DNA of 64,000 bases from Oscillospiraceae bacterium (GCA_009781855.1 WQUY01000001.1:1-64000); one strand, 5' to 3'. Positions 26,656-36,550 are shown, counted from the stretch's first letter. Notes: generated by a model from the letters alone, not told the origin. Numbers and translations: made by a program.

Positions 26656-27875
26656 ATTTAAAATATATAAAGGGCGGCGTATGTGCCGCAAGCGGATTTA
26701 GAGCATCAGGCATTCATGTCGGCGTCAAAACAAACAACGTAGACAAAAAAGATTTGGCATTGATTGTCGCTGATTGCGCATGTGCAGCAGCAGCAGTGTA
26801 TACAAAAAATGTAGTAAAGGCAGCGCCGCTGTATGTTACTAAGGAAAATCTCAAAAATGGCAGGGCGCGGGCGATTATTGCAAATAGCGGCAATGCGAAT
26901 GCTTGTGCGCCGAAAGGTGAGGAAAATGCACGCAAAATGTGCATTGCTGTCTCGCAGGAGCTTGGGATTTGTGCGGATGATATCGTTGTGGCCTCAACTG
27001 GAGTCATAGGGCAAATGCTTCCTGTGGAAGTCATTGAAAATGGCACAAAGCAGCTGGTTTCGAAGCTATCATATGATGGCTCGGATGACGCAGCATTGGC
27101 GATAATGACCACAGACCTGACAAAAAAAGAGCTCGCCGTTGAGTTTGAGATCGAGGGAAAGACCGTGCGAATCGGCGCAATAGCCAAAGGTAGCGGTATG
27201 ATTCATCCCAACATGGGTACGATGCTTGGTTTTTTAACAACGGATTGTGCGATAAATCCCGAAATGATTCAAAAGGCACTTGTTGCGGCGACTAATATGA
27301 GCTTCAATCGGGTTTCTGTTGATGGAGATTCATCCACAAACGATACGCTAGCGTTGCTGGCGAGCGGGCTTTCTGGGAATGCTGAAATAACGCAGCAAAA
27401 CAAAGCCTACGAGATCTTTTCCGAGGCCCTCAATACCATTTGTATTGAACTTGCGAAGATGGTTGCTGCCGATGGAGAGGGGGCGACCCACCTCATAACC
27501 TGTGTGGTTTCCGGTGCCGGTAGTGAGGCAGATGCAGAGGGGCTGTCTAAATCAGTCATTTCATCCTCTTTGGTGAAAGCCGCGATGTTCGGAGCAGACG
27601 CAAACTGGGGCAGAGTGTTATGTGCGATGGGCTATTCGGGAGTGGAATTTGACCCAAATGGTGTTGATGTTGCGTTTAGCTCAAGCGCCGGGCGCATCGT
27701 TGTCTGCGAAAATGGACGAGGCCTTTTGTTTGACGAAGAGCTGGCAAAAAAAATCCTAACCGAGCATGAAATAACAATTGATATTAAAATCAATGAGGGA
27801 AATGCTTCGTGTACGTGTTGGGGTTGTGATTTGACATATGATTATGTCAGAATAAACGGTGACTACAGGTCATAG
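26652..27875 (+). CDS. argJ: Bifunctional glutamate N-acetyltransferase / amino-acid acetyltransferase
   Basis: ArgJ moves the acetyl group from acetylornithine to glutamate and may also make acetylglutamate from acetyl-CoA. The self-cleavage and nucleophile motif is MIHPNMGTMLGFLTTD, where the Thr of GTML is the nucleophile (most homologues have ATML). The length of 407 is standard. With ArgJ present the pathway is cyclic, so no argE is needed, and none is seen. Confidence 0.94.
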   Translation: MNLKYIKGGVCAASGFRASGIHVGVKTNNVDKKDLALIVADCACAAAAVYTKNVVKAAPLYVTKENLKNGRARAIIANSGNANACAPKGEENARKMCIAVSQELGICADDIVVASTGVIGQMLPVEVIENGTKQLVSKLSYDGSDDAALAIMTTDLTKKELAVEFEIEGKTVRIGAIAKGSGMIHPNMGTMLGFLTTDCAINPEMIQKALVAATNMSFNRVSVDGDSSTNDTLALLASGLSGNAEITQQNKAYEIFSEALNTICIELAKMVAADGEGATHLITCVVSGAGSEADAEGLSKSVISSSLVKAAMFGADANWGRVLCAMGYSGVEFDPNGVDVAFSSSAGRIVVCENGRGLLFDEELAKKILTEHEITIDIKINEGNASCTCWGCDLTYDYVRINGDYRS

Positions 27876-27884
27876 GAGAATATT

Positions 27885-28751
27885 ATGCCAAACAATAATT
27901 TCGAACGTGCGAAAGTCCTTGTTGAGGCGCTGCCCTACATACAAAAATTCACAGGCAAAGTTGTTGTAATAAAGTATGGCGGCAACGCAATGATCAGCCC
28001 GGAGCTTTTTGATGCAGTTATTGAAGATATGATTTTGCTGCAATTGGTGGGCATACACGCGGTGCTTGTCCATGGGGGCGGGCCGGAAATCAATGAAATG
28101 CTCGACCGTCTTGGCATCGAGTCGAAGTTTGTCAATGGGCTGCGTTATACCGATGAAGAAACCATGGCGGTTGTGCAAGGCATATTATGCGGAAAAGTAA
28201 ATAAAGATCTTGTATCAACTATTGTGCGTAAAGGTGGAAGTGCGATTGGACTATGTGGGCTTGATGGCAAGCTATTTGAAGCAAAACGCATGGATAAAGG
28301 CGACAAAGAGGATTATGGATATGTGGGAGATATAATCAAGGTCAATCCGGAAGTTGTTCTTCAGTCAATTGACGATGGTCATATCCCTGTTGTAGCGACT
28401 GTTGCATATGGAGTCGATGCAGACACATCCTATAATGTCAATGCCGACACGGCGGCAGCGCAGCTTGCCATAGCGCTTGGCGCAGAAAAACTGATTTTAC
28501 TGACAAACACCCGTGGGGTATTGCGCGAAAAAGGTTTGGAAGACTCCCTTATAAAGGTGATTAAAACAGATGAGATACAAGGTCTCATGGATAAAAAAAT
28601 TGTTGATAATGGCATGATTCCCAAAGTAGAATGCTGTGCCGATGCAATAGCGGGCGGCGTGAAGCGGACGCACATCCTGGATGGGCGCATACCGCATTCG
28701 ATTCTTATTGAAATGCTCACCGATGAGGGTGCAGGAACAATGATTTATTAG
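27885..28751 (+). CDS. argB: Acetylglutamate kinase
   Basis: ArgB phosphorylates N-acetylglutamate. The kinase motifs are KVVVIKYGGNAM near residue 25 and VLVHGGGPEINEML near 60, with NVNADTAAAQLA and a C-terminal DGRIPHSILIEMLT. It has 288 residues, the usual length. AGGAG precedes the ATG, nine bases after argJ. In many bacteria this is the arginine-inhibited step; an N-terminal helix for that is hinted at (FERAKVLVEALPYIQKF). Confidence 0.94.
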   Translation: MPNNNFERAKVLVEALPYIQKFTGKVVVIKYGGNAMISPELFDAVIEDMILLQLVGIHAVLVHGGGPEINEMLDRLGIESKFVNGLRYTDEETMAVVQGILCGKVNKDLVSTIVRKGGSAIGLCGLDGKLFEAKRMDKGDKEDYGYVGDIIKVNPEVVLQSIDDGHIPVVATVAYGVDADTSYNVNADTAAAQLAIALGAEKLILLTNTRGVLREKGLEDSLIKVIKTDEIQGLMDKKIVDNGMIPKVECCADAIAGGVKRTHILDGRIPHSILIEMLTDEGAGTMIY

Positions 28752-28802
28752 TGCGATGTTTAGGTTGGTTCGAAACATTGCACCAGAGATTGGGAGGAAG
28801 AG

Positions 28803-29978
28803 ATGACTGGTACTGAAATTAAAGCACTTGATGCACAAAATGTTATGCAGACATACGGTAGGTTTGATGCTGTAATAGAGCGTGGAGAAGGCGCTACCCT
28901 CTATAGCCCGGAGGGAAAGCAGTATATAGATTTTACAAGCGGCATCGGCGTTAACTCCATAGGATACGGCAATAAAAAATGGGTCGATGCAATCACTGCT
29001 CAGGCCATGAAGTTGCAGCATATTTCAAATCTGTATTACAGTGAGCCCTATGTTAAGCTTGCTGAGCAACTGGCTTCTCGCACTGGGATGAAAAATGTTT
29101 TCTTTTCAAATGCGGGCGGTGAAGCAAACGAAGGAATGATAAAACTTGCGCGTAAATACTCATTTGACAAGTACGGCAGAGGCAGAAGCACGATAATAAG
29201 CCTTATTCAAAGCTTTCATGGGCGCACAATCACCACCCTCTCGGCTACCGGTCAAGAGTCCTTTCACAATTTCTTCTTTCCGTTCACGGAAGGGTTTAAG
29301 CATGTTGCTGCAAACGAAATTGAGTGCTTGGAAAATGAACTTACCGATGATGTTTGCGCTGTAATGATTGAGCTGATTCAGGGGGAGGGCGGAGTGCTCC
29401 CGCTCGATTCAGAATATGTTAAAGCAGTTGCCGATTTATGCGCATCCAAAGATGTCCTTGTTTTGGTTGACGAGATTCAAACAGGTGTCGGACGAACCGG
29501 AACGCTTTTTGCATTCCAGCAATACGGAATCAAGCCTGATGTTATAAGTTTTGCAAAAGGCATAGCCGGTGGGTTGCCGATGGGTGGGATTATTGCAAAT
29601 GAAAAATGCTCAAAAGTGCTGACTCCAGGAACTCATGCAACCACATTCGGAGGCAATCCGGTATCAGCGGCAGGTGCTCTGGAGGTGCTGAGGCAATTGG
29701 ACGATGCAGCCCTTGAAGAGGTCACGAAAAAAGGCGAATATATAAGAAATACGATAAAGGGCTGGAACAAGTCTGCTGTTGGTGAAATTCGTGGCAAGGG
29801 ATTGATGATCGGCGTATCAATGAAAGGGGTTTTACCAAAAGATGCGGCTCAGGCCTGTGTGGATAACGGTCTTTTGATGCTGACAGCCGGTGCTGATGCG
29901 CTCAGAATGCTTCCACCATTGACGATATCTTATGAGGAAATGGACAAAGGCCTTGAAATACTCAAATCCGTCCTATAA
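28803..29978 (+). CDS. argD: Acetylornithine aminotransferase
   Basis: This PLP enzyme makes N-acetylornithine from the semialdehyde and glutamate. The PLP lysine is in ISFAKGIAGGLPMGG, the cofactor Asp in VLVDEIQTGVGRTG, and the phosphate loop in NAGGEANEGMIKLAR (usually NSGAEANE). The length is 391. GGGAGGAAGAG precedes the ATG. It may also serve in lysine synthesis, as in other bacteria. Confidence 0.93.
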   Translation: MTGTEIKALDAQNVMQTYGRFDAVIERGEGATLYSPEGKQYIDFTSGIGVNSIGYGNKKWVDAITAQAMKLQHISNLYYSEPYVKLAEQLASRTGMKNVFFSNAGGEANEGMIKLARKYSFDKYGRGRSTIISLIQSFHGRTITTLSATGQESFHNFFFPFTEGFKHVAANEIECLENELTDDVCAVMIELIQGEGGVLPLDSEYVKAVADLCASKDVLVLVDEIQTGVGRTGTLFAFQQYGIKPDVISFAKGIAGGLPMGGIIANEKCSKVLTPGTHATTFGGNPVSAAGALEVLRQLDDAALEEVTKKGEYIRNTIKGWNKSAVGEIRGKGLMIGVSMKGVLPKDAAQACVDNGLLMLTAGADALRMLPPLTISYEEMDKGLEILKSVL

Positions 29979-30009
29979 GGACAAAATCAACTGAGGAGAT
30001 ATAACCATA

Positions 30010-30924
30010 ATGGAAAAAGACCTGTTACAACTACTTGGTATGTCAGCAGATGATATAACATTAATCCTGGATACTGCGGATAAACTTAAAGCACAGCAAA
30101 AAGCCGGTGTGAAGCATGATTTTCCCTCCGGAAAAACTTTGGCAATGATATTTGCAAAAAACTCCACGCGCACACGAGTTTCGTTTGAAGCCGGTATATT
30201 CCAACTTGGTGGACATGGGATATTTCTTTCAAATGCAGACAGCCAATTGGGGCGTGGAGAACCAATAGAAGACACAGCTCGCGTCCTGAGCCGATATTGT
30301 GATTGCATCATGATACGCACATTTGAGCAGGAAGAGGTTGAGGAACTGGCGAAATATGCGACCATTCCGGTAATCAACGGGCTGACGGATTTTGAACATC
30401 CTTGCCAAATTCTTGCGGACATAATGACCATACGTGAGCATAAAGGCAAGCTTGAAGGTCTGAAAGTATGCTGGATAGGAGATGGAAATAATGTCGCAAA
30501 CTCGTTGATAGCAGGGTGCCTGACTTGTGGTATGGATGTCTCTGTGGCCTGCCCGGAAGGGTACAGGCCTGATAAAAAGATTCTGGATTTTGCAAGCTCC
30601 GTCAAGGGCAGAAGATTTGAGCTCACCGACAAGCCCGAAGTTGCAGCAGTCGGGGCAGATGTAATATTTACGGATGTATGGGCGTCGATGGGACAGGAAG
30701 AAGAAACGGCAAAGCGTCAAAAAGCGTTCCAGGGCTATCAGATAAACGATGAAATAATGGCGTTGGCGAATCCGGGCTGCATGATACAGCATTGTCTGCC
30801 TGCGCATAAGGGTGAGGAAATCACCGAAAAAGTCTTTGAGGAACATGCACAGGAAATCTTTGATGAAGCCGAAAACCGGCTGCATGTCCAGAAAGCGATC
30901 ATGTATCTTTTGATGAAAAAGTAA
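30010..30924 (+). CDS. argF: Ornithine carbamoyltransferase
   Basis: The enzyme makes citrulline from ornithine and carbamoyl phosphate. The carbamoyl-phosphate motif is KNSTRTRVSFE, the ornithine motif is DVWASMGQEEE and the closing motif is HCLPAHKGEEI. It has 304 residues. GGAG precedes the ATG. It ends the operon at citrulline; argG, argH and carA/carB are not nearby. The biosynthetic partners point to synthesis rather than the deiminase pathway. Confidence 0.95.
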   Translation: MEKDLLQLLGMSADDITLILDTADKLKAQQKAGVKHDFPSGKTLAMIFAKNSTRTRVSFEAGIFQLGGHGIFLSNADSQLGRGEPIEDTARVLSRYCDCIMIRTFEQEEVEELAKYATIPVINGLTDFEHPCQILADIMTIREHKGKLEGLKVCWIGDGNNVANSLIAGCLTCGMDVSVACPEGYRPDKKILDFASSVKGRRFELTDKPEVAAVGADVIFTDVWASMGQEEETAKRQKAFQGYQINDEIMALANPGCMIQHCLPAHKGEEITEKVFEEHAQEIFDEAENRLHVQKAIMYLLMKK

Positions 30925-30926
30925 AA

Positions 30927-30945
30927 CGCAATGTTACGCATTGCG
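30927..30945 (+). other. Small stem-loop after argF
   Basis: CGCAATG (30927-30933) pairs with CATTGCG (30939-30945). No T-run follows, so termination is doubtful. Confidence 0.35.
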
Positions 30946-31019
30946 CTGAGGTGGTCGAAATTTAGGGTTATTGTTACTCATTTATTGCAACCCATCCTTT
31001 TAGGCTAAGGAGTGTTTTG

Positions 31020-31901
31020 TTGAATATTATAAATATAATTCTCCCGCCGCTTATAGGGGCTGTGATAGGGTACAGCACAAATCTTCTTGCAATAAAGATG
31101 TTGTTCCGACCTATACACCCGATAATGATTGGCAAGTTTCGTGTACCACTGACCCCGGGAATCGTGCCCAGACGCAAGAATGAGCTGGCAGGAATTCTGG
31201 GCAGCGCAATCGTTGATCAGTTTTTCAACGCCGATGACCTTGAAATTCTATTCACATCGGACAGCTTTGGTAGCGCAGTTGCCGATGGGGTAACCGCAGC
31301 TCTTTTAAATCCAAATACAAAATTGGAGTTCCTTAGCGATGCAGACGCTTTGCAAAGTGTGCATCTTCAAAAGCTAAAGGATGAGCTTTGTGTGCGCATT
31401 CAAGCGGCTATACTCAAGTCCGATCTCGAAAAATTAATTTCAGAGCAGGGTGGGCGCATTACAAAAGGGCGGTTTGGAAACTCAGTCGTAGCAAAACTTA
31501 TTGATGAAAATGTTATTTCTATAATCGCCGCACCCTTGGCTGAGCAAATAGAAAAACATGTGCTTGAAAATGGCAGAAGTTTTATCATGCCTCTGATTGA
31601 GGAGGAGCTTTCTGATTTGTCTCATGAGCCGGTTGCAAATATTGTAGCCGAAATAATCCCGGACAGCGCCGCCTTGCACAAGCTGATTTGTGGCGTTCAT
31701 GCACGTTTTATGAAGCTTCAGGTAAGGCCTATTGTCGAAAGCATTGATGTGGGTGGCATGATCACTGAAAAAGTCCGACAAATGGGTGCACTCCAGGTTG
31801 AGGAGCTTGTTTTGTCGGTTGTTCAGAAAGAGTTGCGTTATGTTATGCTTCTGGGTGGATTTGTCGGTGCGGTTATCGGGGCTATCAATATTTTTATTTA
31901 A
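31020..31901 (+). CDS. DUF445-family membrane protein
   Basis: The 293-residue protein begins with a membrane helix containing LPPLIGAVIGYSTNLLAIKMLF and the motif FRVPLTPGIVPRRK, both hallmarks of DUF445 (YheB-like) proteins, and ends with another helix (MLLGGFVGAVIGAINIFI). The middle is an amphipathic, helix-rich domain. The function is unknown; relatives in Bacillus are spore-associated. I use TTG at 31020 because AAGGAG is seven bases away; TTG at 31017 is also possible. Confidence 0.85.
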   Translation: MNIINIILPPLIGAVIGYSTNLLAIKMLFRPIHPIMIGKFRVPLTPGIVPRRKNELAGILGSAIVDQFFNADDLEILFTSDSFGSAVADGVTAALLNPNTKLEFLSDADALQSVHLQKLKDELCVRIQAAILKSDLEKLISEQGGRITKGRFGNSVVAKLIDENVISIIAAPLAEQIEKHVLENGRSFIMPLIEEELSDLSHEPVANIVAEIIPDSAALHKLICGVHARFMKLQVRPIVESIDVGGMITEKVRQMGALQVEELVLSVVQKELRYVMLLGGFVGAVIGAINIFI

Positions 31902-31931
31902 ATGACAAAAACGCTGACAAACAAACTAAGA

Positions 31932-31950
31932 GGCGAACTTGGCGTTCGCC
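31932..31950. terminator. Terminator between DUF445 and alcohol dehydrogenase genes
   Basis: GGCGAAC (31932-31938) pairs with GTTCGCC (31944-31950), and CCTTGGTTTT follows on the plus strand. It serves the two convergent genes. Confidence 0.7.
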
Positions 31951-31968
31951 CCTTGGTTTTATAATTAT

Positions 31969-33066
31969 CTAAAATCTGAGTATCGGCTTGACTGTCACTC
32001 CGCTTTCTGTGTCGGCCAAAGCCTTTTCTATATCTTTAAAATCATAGAACTTTACCATTTTGTCAACCGGCAAACGCCCTTCCTTGTAGTACTGCACAAG
32101 TTTTGGCACAAAAACCTGCGGGTTTGATCCACCCTCTGTAAGTCCGGCAAGCGTTACACTCGGATTCATAAGCAAAGGCTCTAAAGGAACACTTACCTCA
32201 GCAGGACCTGTAACGCTTGCAAGTATTGCAAGCCCTGTACGGCGAAGACAACTCAGTGCCTGAAGTGCAAGTGCCGGAACTCCGGAAGACTCAATGCTGA
32301 AGTTCGCTCCACCGTTTGTAATTTTCTTTATCTCTTCGACGGCATCACATTCCTTGGCATTAATCACATGTGTTGCGCCAACCTCAAGTGACATTTCAAG
32401 CCGCGCCGGAAGGACATCGACACCTATAATTGTGCTACATCCTGCGATTTTTGCAGCCATAATCGCACTCATGCCTACTCCACCGCAACCAAATACAACA
32501 AGTGACGATCCAGGCTCGGGCTTCGCCCTATTGAGGACTGAACCTGCACCGGTCATCACACCGCATCCGAGTGAACAGAGTTTCGCCAGTTCATCGTCCG
32601 AGTCTATATCGACCTTCACTGCATTTCTTGAATCTACAATAGCATAATCAGCAAAAGCGCCCTGACTGAAGAACGACGAAACCTCAACGCCATTTTGATT
32701 CAGCCTGTGTGTACCGTCTTTGTATGCACCTGTGAAAAACAAGTCATTGAGGTTATCACATGCATACGGACGACCCTCAATGCAGTATGGGCAAGTGCCG
32801 CATGAGGGGAATCCTACGATGACTCTGTCTCCCTTTTTGAGCGTATCAACACCATCACCGACCTGCTCAACAACGCCAACTGCCTCATGACCGAAAACCG
32901 CAGGCAATGCGACCGGTATGAGTTGATTCATGCCCGCAAGGTCTGTATGGCATACGCCACAGGCTACGAGTTTTATCAAAACCTCACTTGACTTAGGCGG
33001 AGCAAGTTCAAGGTTTTCAATTGAGATCTGTCCGAGTTTGTGTGTAACAGCAGCAGTAATTTGCAT
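31969..33066 (-). CDS. Zinc-dependent alcohol dehydrogenase (MDR family)
   Basis: The 365-residue medium-chain dehydrogenase has catalytic zinc ligands Cys39 (CGVCHTD), His60 (FGHEAVG) and a later Cys, a structural zinc set at Cys89, Cys92, Cys95 and Cys103, and the NAD fold VVFGCGGVGMSAIMAA. It resembles aryl-alcohol or butanediol-type dehydrogenases; the substrate is not readable. It lies 25 bases after livM on the same strand with AAGGAG before the ATG, so it is probably the last gene of the transporter operon and may oxidise the imported compound or a product of it. Confidence 0.85.
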   Translation of the reverse strand: MQITAAVTHKLGQISIENLELAPPKSSEVLIKLVACGVCHTDLAGMNQLIPVALPAVFGHEAVGVVEQVGDGVDTLKKGDRVIVGFPSCGTCPYCIEGRPYACDNLNDLFFTGAYKDGTHRLNQNGVEVSSFFSQGAFADYAIVDSRNAVKVDIDSDDELAKLCSLGCGVMTGAGSVLNRAKPEPGSSLVVFGCGGVGMSAIMAAKIAGCSTIIGVDVLPARLEMSLEVGATHVINAKECDAVEEIKKITNGGANFSIESSGVPALALQALSCLRRTGLAILASVTGPAEVSVPLEPLLMNPSVTLAGLTEGGSNPQVFVPKLVQYYKEGRLPVDKMVKFYDFKDIEKALADTESGVTVKPILRF

Positions 33067-33091
33067 TATGTTCTCTCCTTTTTAATCTATA

Positions 33092-34072
33092 TTATTTAGG
33101 CTCAGTTATTCGTTTTGGTCTTCTTCGCACAGAAAAGAACTCTGCACCAGTGAATCTATGCACAAGCCCCATAATGCCTTTTGGTGCCACCAAAATAAGG
33201 ATAATCGCAATCGCACCGAGAATCAGCATACTGTATCCCGGGAAGTCAAAGAGCCATTGCCGCAACATGACCAGAATTACCGCGCCTATTATCGGCCCCT
33301 CTATAGTGCCTTTTCCACCAACAATAACTATGATGACCATTGAGATAGTCCAGTCAATACCAAATGCTGAGGCCGGCAAAATAAACCCAAGGTTCATAAA
33401 CATTGCAGCTCCGGCTACGCCCATAATAACCGACGAAATCAAGAAGCATTTCAGCTTTGTTTTGTACAAGGCTACACCGCGTGCCTCGGCAGCATCTTCA
33501 TCATCCCTCATCGCCATCAATCCCAATCCGAATCTGGATCTGAGCAATAGGTAAACTGCCAAAACCGAGACAATTGCCACGCCTAATGCAACATAATAAA
33601 TCGTGGATGTAGGCAACCTGAACGTAGCTCTTATGTTAATCCCTATCGCATAGTTGACAAAGGCCAATGTACTCAGAAATAGCCCTAGAGAATGCGCTAC
33701 AACCCATGTGCAAATGGTGAAATATACACCTTTTATCTTGAATATCGGCACAGAGATGATTAGTGCGAATAAAAACGATACAATAGCTGCCATGATAAAC
33801 CCTACATAAAGAGGCAGGCCAAATCGTTCTGAGCTTACAGCTAGCGCATATCCACCCAATCCGATAAATGCATGTTGACCCAGAGAAACAAGCCCGGTAT
33901 ATCCGGATAATAGATTCCACATCTGCCCAAAGGCAATGTAAATCATAATTAATGTAAAAATAGGAATCATGCCCCTTGTGCCCCAGTTCGGTAATGTCAC
34001 AAGCAGAGCCAGTGCGATTATTACTACACCAACCTTAACGGTGTTTGTCTTATTTTCAAGTAAGGTTTTCAA
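33092..34072 (-). CDS. Liv-type ABC transporter permease (LivM-like)
   Basis: The 326-residue permease has about nine membrane helices. It has the family stretches GQMWNLLSGYTGLVSLGQHAFIGLGGYA and the ATPase-coupling RDDEDAAEARGVALYKTKL. It would pair with the LivH-like permease. The start is TTG behind GAGGAGGG. Such systems carry branched-chain amino acids, but related ones carry urea, amides or aromatic compounds. Confidence 0.88.
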   Translation of the reverse strand: MKTLLENKTNTVKVGVVIIALALLVTLPNWGTRGMIPIFTLIMIYIAFGQMWNLLSGYTGLVSLGQHAFIGLGGYALAVSSERFGLPLYVGFIMAAIVSFLFALIISVPIFKIKGVYFTICTWVVAHSLGLFLSTLAFVNYAIGINIRATFRLPTSTIYYVALGVAIVSVLAVYLLLRSRFGLGLMAMRDDEDAAEARGVALYKTKLKCFLISSVIMGVAGAAMFMNLGFILPASAFGIDWTISMVIIVIVGGKGTIEGPIIGAVILVMLRQWLFDFPGYSMLILGAIAIILILVAPKGIMGLVHRFTGAEFFSVRRRPKRITEPK

Positions 34073-34093
34073 GGGTTATCTGCCCTCCTCTTC

Positions 34094-34966
34094 TTATTTG
34101 CGAATCGCTTTTGAAAATAGGCCTTGCGGTCTGATTGAAAGAATGATCAGCAGCACAAGAAATCCGCTGAGTGTTTGATATGGGGTGCCGAAAAATGTTG
34201 CGCCAAGTAGTTGCGACAACCCAAGAATCATGCCACCAATCAGTGTTCCCATCAAGCTTCCCATACCGCCGATAACAACAACACCAAATGCGATGATGAG
34301 ATATTGTGTTCCAGTAAAGTTGAAGTACATAAAAGTAGAGCCAACTAAAAGCCCTGCAACGCAGGTCACGATTATTGTCAAGCCCATCGCATATATATAC
34401 ATCCGTTTGGTGTTGATTCCCATGAGCTCCGCTGCTTTGATATTGCTCGAAGAAGCGCGTATGGCACGACCAAGCGAAGATTTATTCATGATTACCGTTA
34501 GTGCTACTATTATTGCTACAGCAACAAGAAAGTTCACCAAATGGAGTGCAGAAACCGAAAGCATTTGGGTGCTCACTATATTGGTGCGCATGAGTTCTGT
34601 GTTGATGATCTGTGCGTTAGGGCCAAATATCAAAAAAAGTGCATTTTGGATAATAACAGACAAGCCGAACATAACCAGAAGCGGCGAATCCGCGCCCTTG
34701 TCAATGACCCTATTAATTAGAAATTTTTGTACGATGGTGCCAAAAAACAGCATCACAATTATAGTCAAAATCAACGCAACAAACATGTTGTTTGTAACAT
34801 GCTGCAAGAAAACTACTATTATAAAAGATGACAGAATCATAAAGTCACCATGTGCCAGATTTGTCAGCTTCATGACGCCAAATATCATTGACATCCCCAC
34901 TCCGACCAATGCATACAGACCGCCAAGCAGGAGGCCTGTTACGATTGCCTGAATAATTACGTTCAA
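34094..34966 (-). CDS. Liv-type ABC transporter permease (LivH-like)
   Basis: The roughly 290-residue permease begins NVIIQAIVTGLLLGGLYALVGVGMSMIFG, the LivH pattern, with the coupling helix RASSSNIKAAELMGINTKRMY. I choose TTG at 34966 because TGAGG is eight bases ahead; GTG at 34975 touches that site. It lies between livF and livM on the same strand. Confidence 0.88.
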   Translation of the reverse strand: MNVIIQAIVTGLLLGGLYALVGVGMSMIFGVMKLTNLAHGDFMILSSFIIVVFLQHVTNNMFVALILTIIVMLFFGTIVQKFLINRVIDKGADSPLLVMFGLSVIIQNALFLIFGPNAQIINTELMRTNIVSTQMLSVSALHLVNFLVAVAIIVALTVIMNKSSLGRAIRASSSNIKAAELMGINTKRMYIYAMGLTIIVTCVAGLLVGSTFMYFNFTGTQYLIIAFGVVVIGGMGSLMGTLIGGMILGLSQLLGATFFGTPYQTLSGFLVLLIILSIRPQGLFSKAIRK

Positions 34967-35009
34967 TAGGCTCACCTCAAATCAATTGGATGAAATTTAG
35001 ACTTGTTTA

Positions 35010-35738
35010 CTAATTATACTTGTCAATTCCAAAATATGCGTTACTCACTTCTGTCTCAGGCAGCTCTTGTGAAGGCCCTTCCATCACTACACGCCCTTTA
35101 ACCAAAACATATGCATAGTCAGAATATTTGAGACTTCGCTTTACTTCCTGTTCAACAATTACAAGTGTAACTCCGGTTTCGTTGATCATTTTTAAAATCC
35201 GATAAATATCTTTAATGATCACAGGCGCAAGGCCCAATGAAATCTCGTCGCAAATAATCATTTTTGGCTTCGCCATGATTGCACGAGCAATAGCTAACAT
35301 TTGTCGTTGACCTCCGGAAAGGAAAGTCGCCAACTGCTTTTCCTTTTCTTTAAGCACAGGAAATAACTCAAAAACCAGCTTTAATTGCTCATTGCGTACC
35401 TTTTTGGCTTCCGGTAGATAAGACCCTAACAGCAGGTTTTCCATTATCGTCATATCTTCGAAAATGCCACTACCTTCCGGGGTCATAGAAAGACCTTTGG
35501 ACGTGATTTTGCTTGTAAGCATTCCGGTGATATTTTCGTCACAGAAAGTTATCTTCCCACTTGTTGGTTTATGAAGACCCACAAGCGCATTAAGCAGTGT
35601 GCTTTTTCCTGCGCCGTTTGCACCTATGATAGATATCACTGCTCCGCGTTCGAAGTTCATAGAGACATCGTGTATCGCCTGAAGATCGCCATGGTGAATG
35701 TTGAGTTTCTCTACCTGCATGATGTATTTGTTACTCAT
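35010..35738 (-). CDS. Liv-type ABC transporter ATPase (LivF-like)
   Basis: The ABC ATPase has Walker A GANGAGKST, signature FLSGGQRQMLAIARA, Walker B MIICDEISLGLAP and switch region VIVEQE, where Glu replaces the usual His, as is normal for LivF. I start it at MSNKYIMQVEKL, which has GGGGGTGGATGAGG upstream and overlaps livG by eight bases; a longer in-frame form lies inside livG. Confidence 0.9.
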   Translation of the reverse strand: MSNKYIMQVEKLNIHHGDLQAIHDVSMNFERGAVISIIGANGAGKSTLLNALVGLHKPTSGKITFCDENITGMLTSKITSKGLSMTPEGSGIFEDMTIMENLLLGSYLPEAKKVRNEQLKLVFELFPVLKEKEKQLATFLSGGQRQMLAIARAIMAKPKMIICDEISLGLAPVIIKDIYRILKMINETGVTLVIVEQEVKRSLKYSDYAYVLVKGRVVMEGPSQELPETEVSNAYFGIDKYN

Positions 35739-36459
35739 CCTCATCCACCCCCAGATATACATCGTTGACAATTTTAGATTGCATTACCTCCTGGGGTAAT
35801 CCTGTGATGACATTTTGCCCCTCAGCAAGGCACATGACTCTGTCGGTACCATCTATCATTGTCTGAAGGACATGCTCAATCCAGATAACGCTTATCCCTT
35901 GTGCCTTGATATCCTTGACTATCTTTATGATATCGGCAATCTCACTTTCAGTCAGTCCGCCTGCCACTTCATCGAGCATCAAGAGTTTTGGGCGCGAAGC
36001 GAGCGCAATGCCTATCTCAAGGCGTTTGCGATCAAGCAGCCCCAGTCGCCCAGCCATTGTGTTGATATGCGAAGACAAGCCGATGCGCTCGGCTATCTCT
36101 ACAGCTTGACGTCCGGCTTCTTTCTCTTTTATATTGTCGCCATAAACACCGCCAACTAAAATATTTTCATAAGTTGACATATTTTCGAAAGAACGCGGGA
36201 TTTGAAATGTGCGACCCAAGCCAATGCGAACTCTTTCAGTAATCTTTATGTTTGCGATATCGCGTCCCATAAAATGTACAGTCCCACTATTCGGCTTCAA
36301 TATTCCGGTCAGTATGTTCAGCAGCACTGTCTTTCCGGCACCGTTTGGACCAATGACTCCGAGAATCTCAGGCTGTCCAACCTCAAAGCTTACGGATTTA
36401 AGCACATGATTACTGCCAAAGGAGATGGCAAGATCCTGTGCGGAGAGAACTGATTGCAA
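35731..36459 (-). CDS. Liv-type ABC transporter ATPase (LivG-like)
   Basis: The 242-residue ABC ATPase has Walker A GPNGAGKT, Walker B LLMLDEVAGGLTESE, and VIWIEHV as the switch. The signature motif reads RLGLLDRKRLEIG, lacking the LSGGQ form, which is common in LivG subunits. The start is TTG with GGGGGGAGAG upstream. It forms the ATPase pair with the downstream LivF-like protein. Confidence 0.88.
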   Translation of the reverse strand: MQSVLSAQDLAISFGSNHVLKSVSFEVGQPEILGVIGPNGAGKTVLLNILTGILKPNSGTVHFMGRDIANIKITERVRIGLGRTFQIPRSFENMSTYENILVGGVYGDNIKEKEAGRQAVEIAERIGLSSHINTMAGRLGLLDRKRLEIGIALASRPKLLMLDEVAGGLTESEIADIIKIVKDIKAQGISVIWIEHVLQTMIDGTDRVMCLAEGQNVITGLPQEVMQSKIVNDVYLGVDEDE

Positions 36460-36503
36460 AGCTACTCTCCCCCCTTTAAAGATTATTGCAATTGCTTTTC
36501 GTG

Positions 36504-36550
36504 TCTATCCGGAATTGCCTCCGTTTGATCCGGCAACAATCCCGGATAGA
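36504..36550 (-). other. Stem-loop between the binding-protein gene and livG
   Basis: TCTATCCGG (36504-36512) pairs with CCGGATAGA (36542-36550), with further inner pairing of ATTGCC with GGCAA. Hairpins after binding-protein genes commonly stabilise that part of the mRNA or reduce read-through, giving more binding protein than permease. That role is inferred. Confidence 0.65.

Noticed and set aside
30010..30924. Catabolic (arginine deiminase pathway) ornithine carbamoyltransferase
   Set aside because: It is the last gene of argCJBDF with no arcA or arcC nearby, so the biosynthetic role fits better.
34185..34952. Plus-strand frame of 255 codons opposite the LivH-like gene
   Set aside because: It is antisense to a clear permease gene, has no family features, and reflects codon bias of the real strand.
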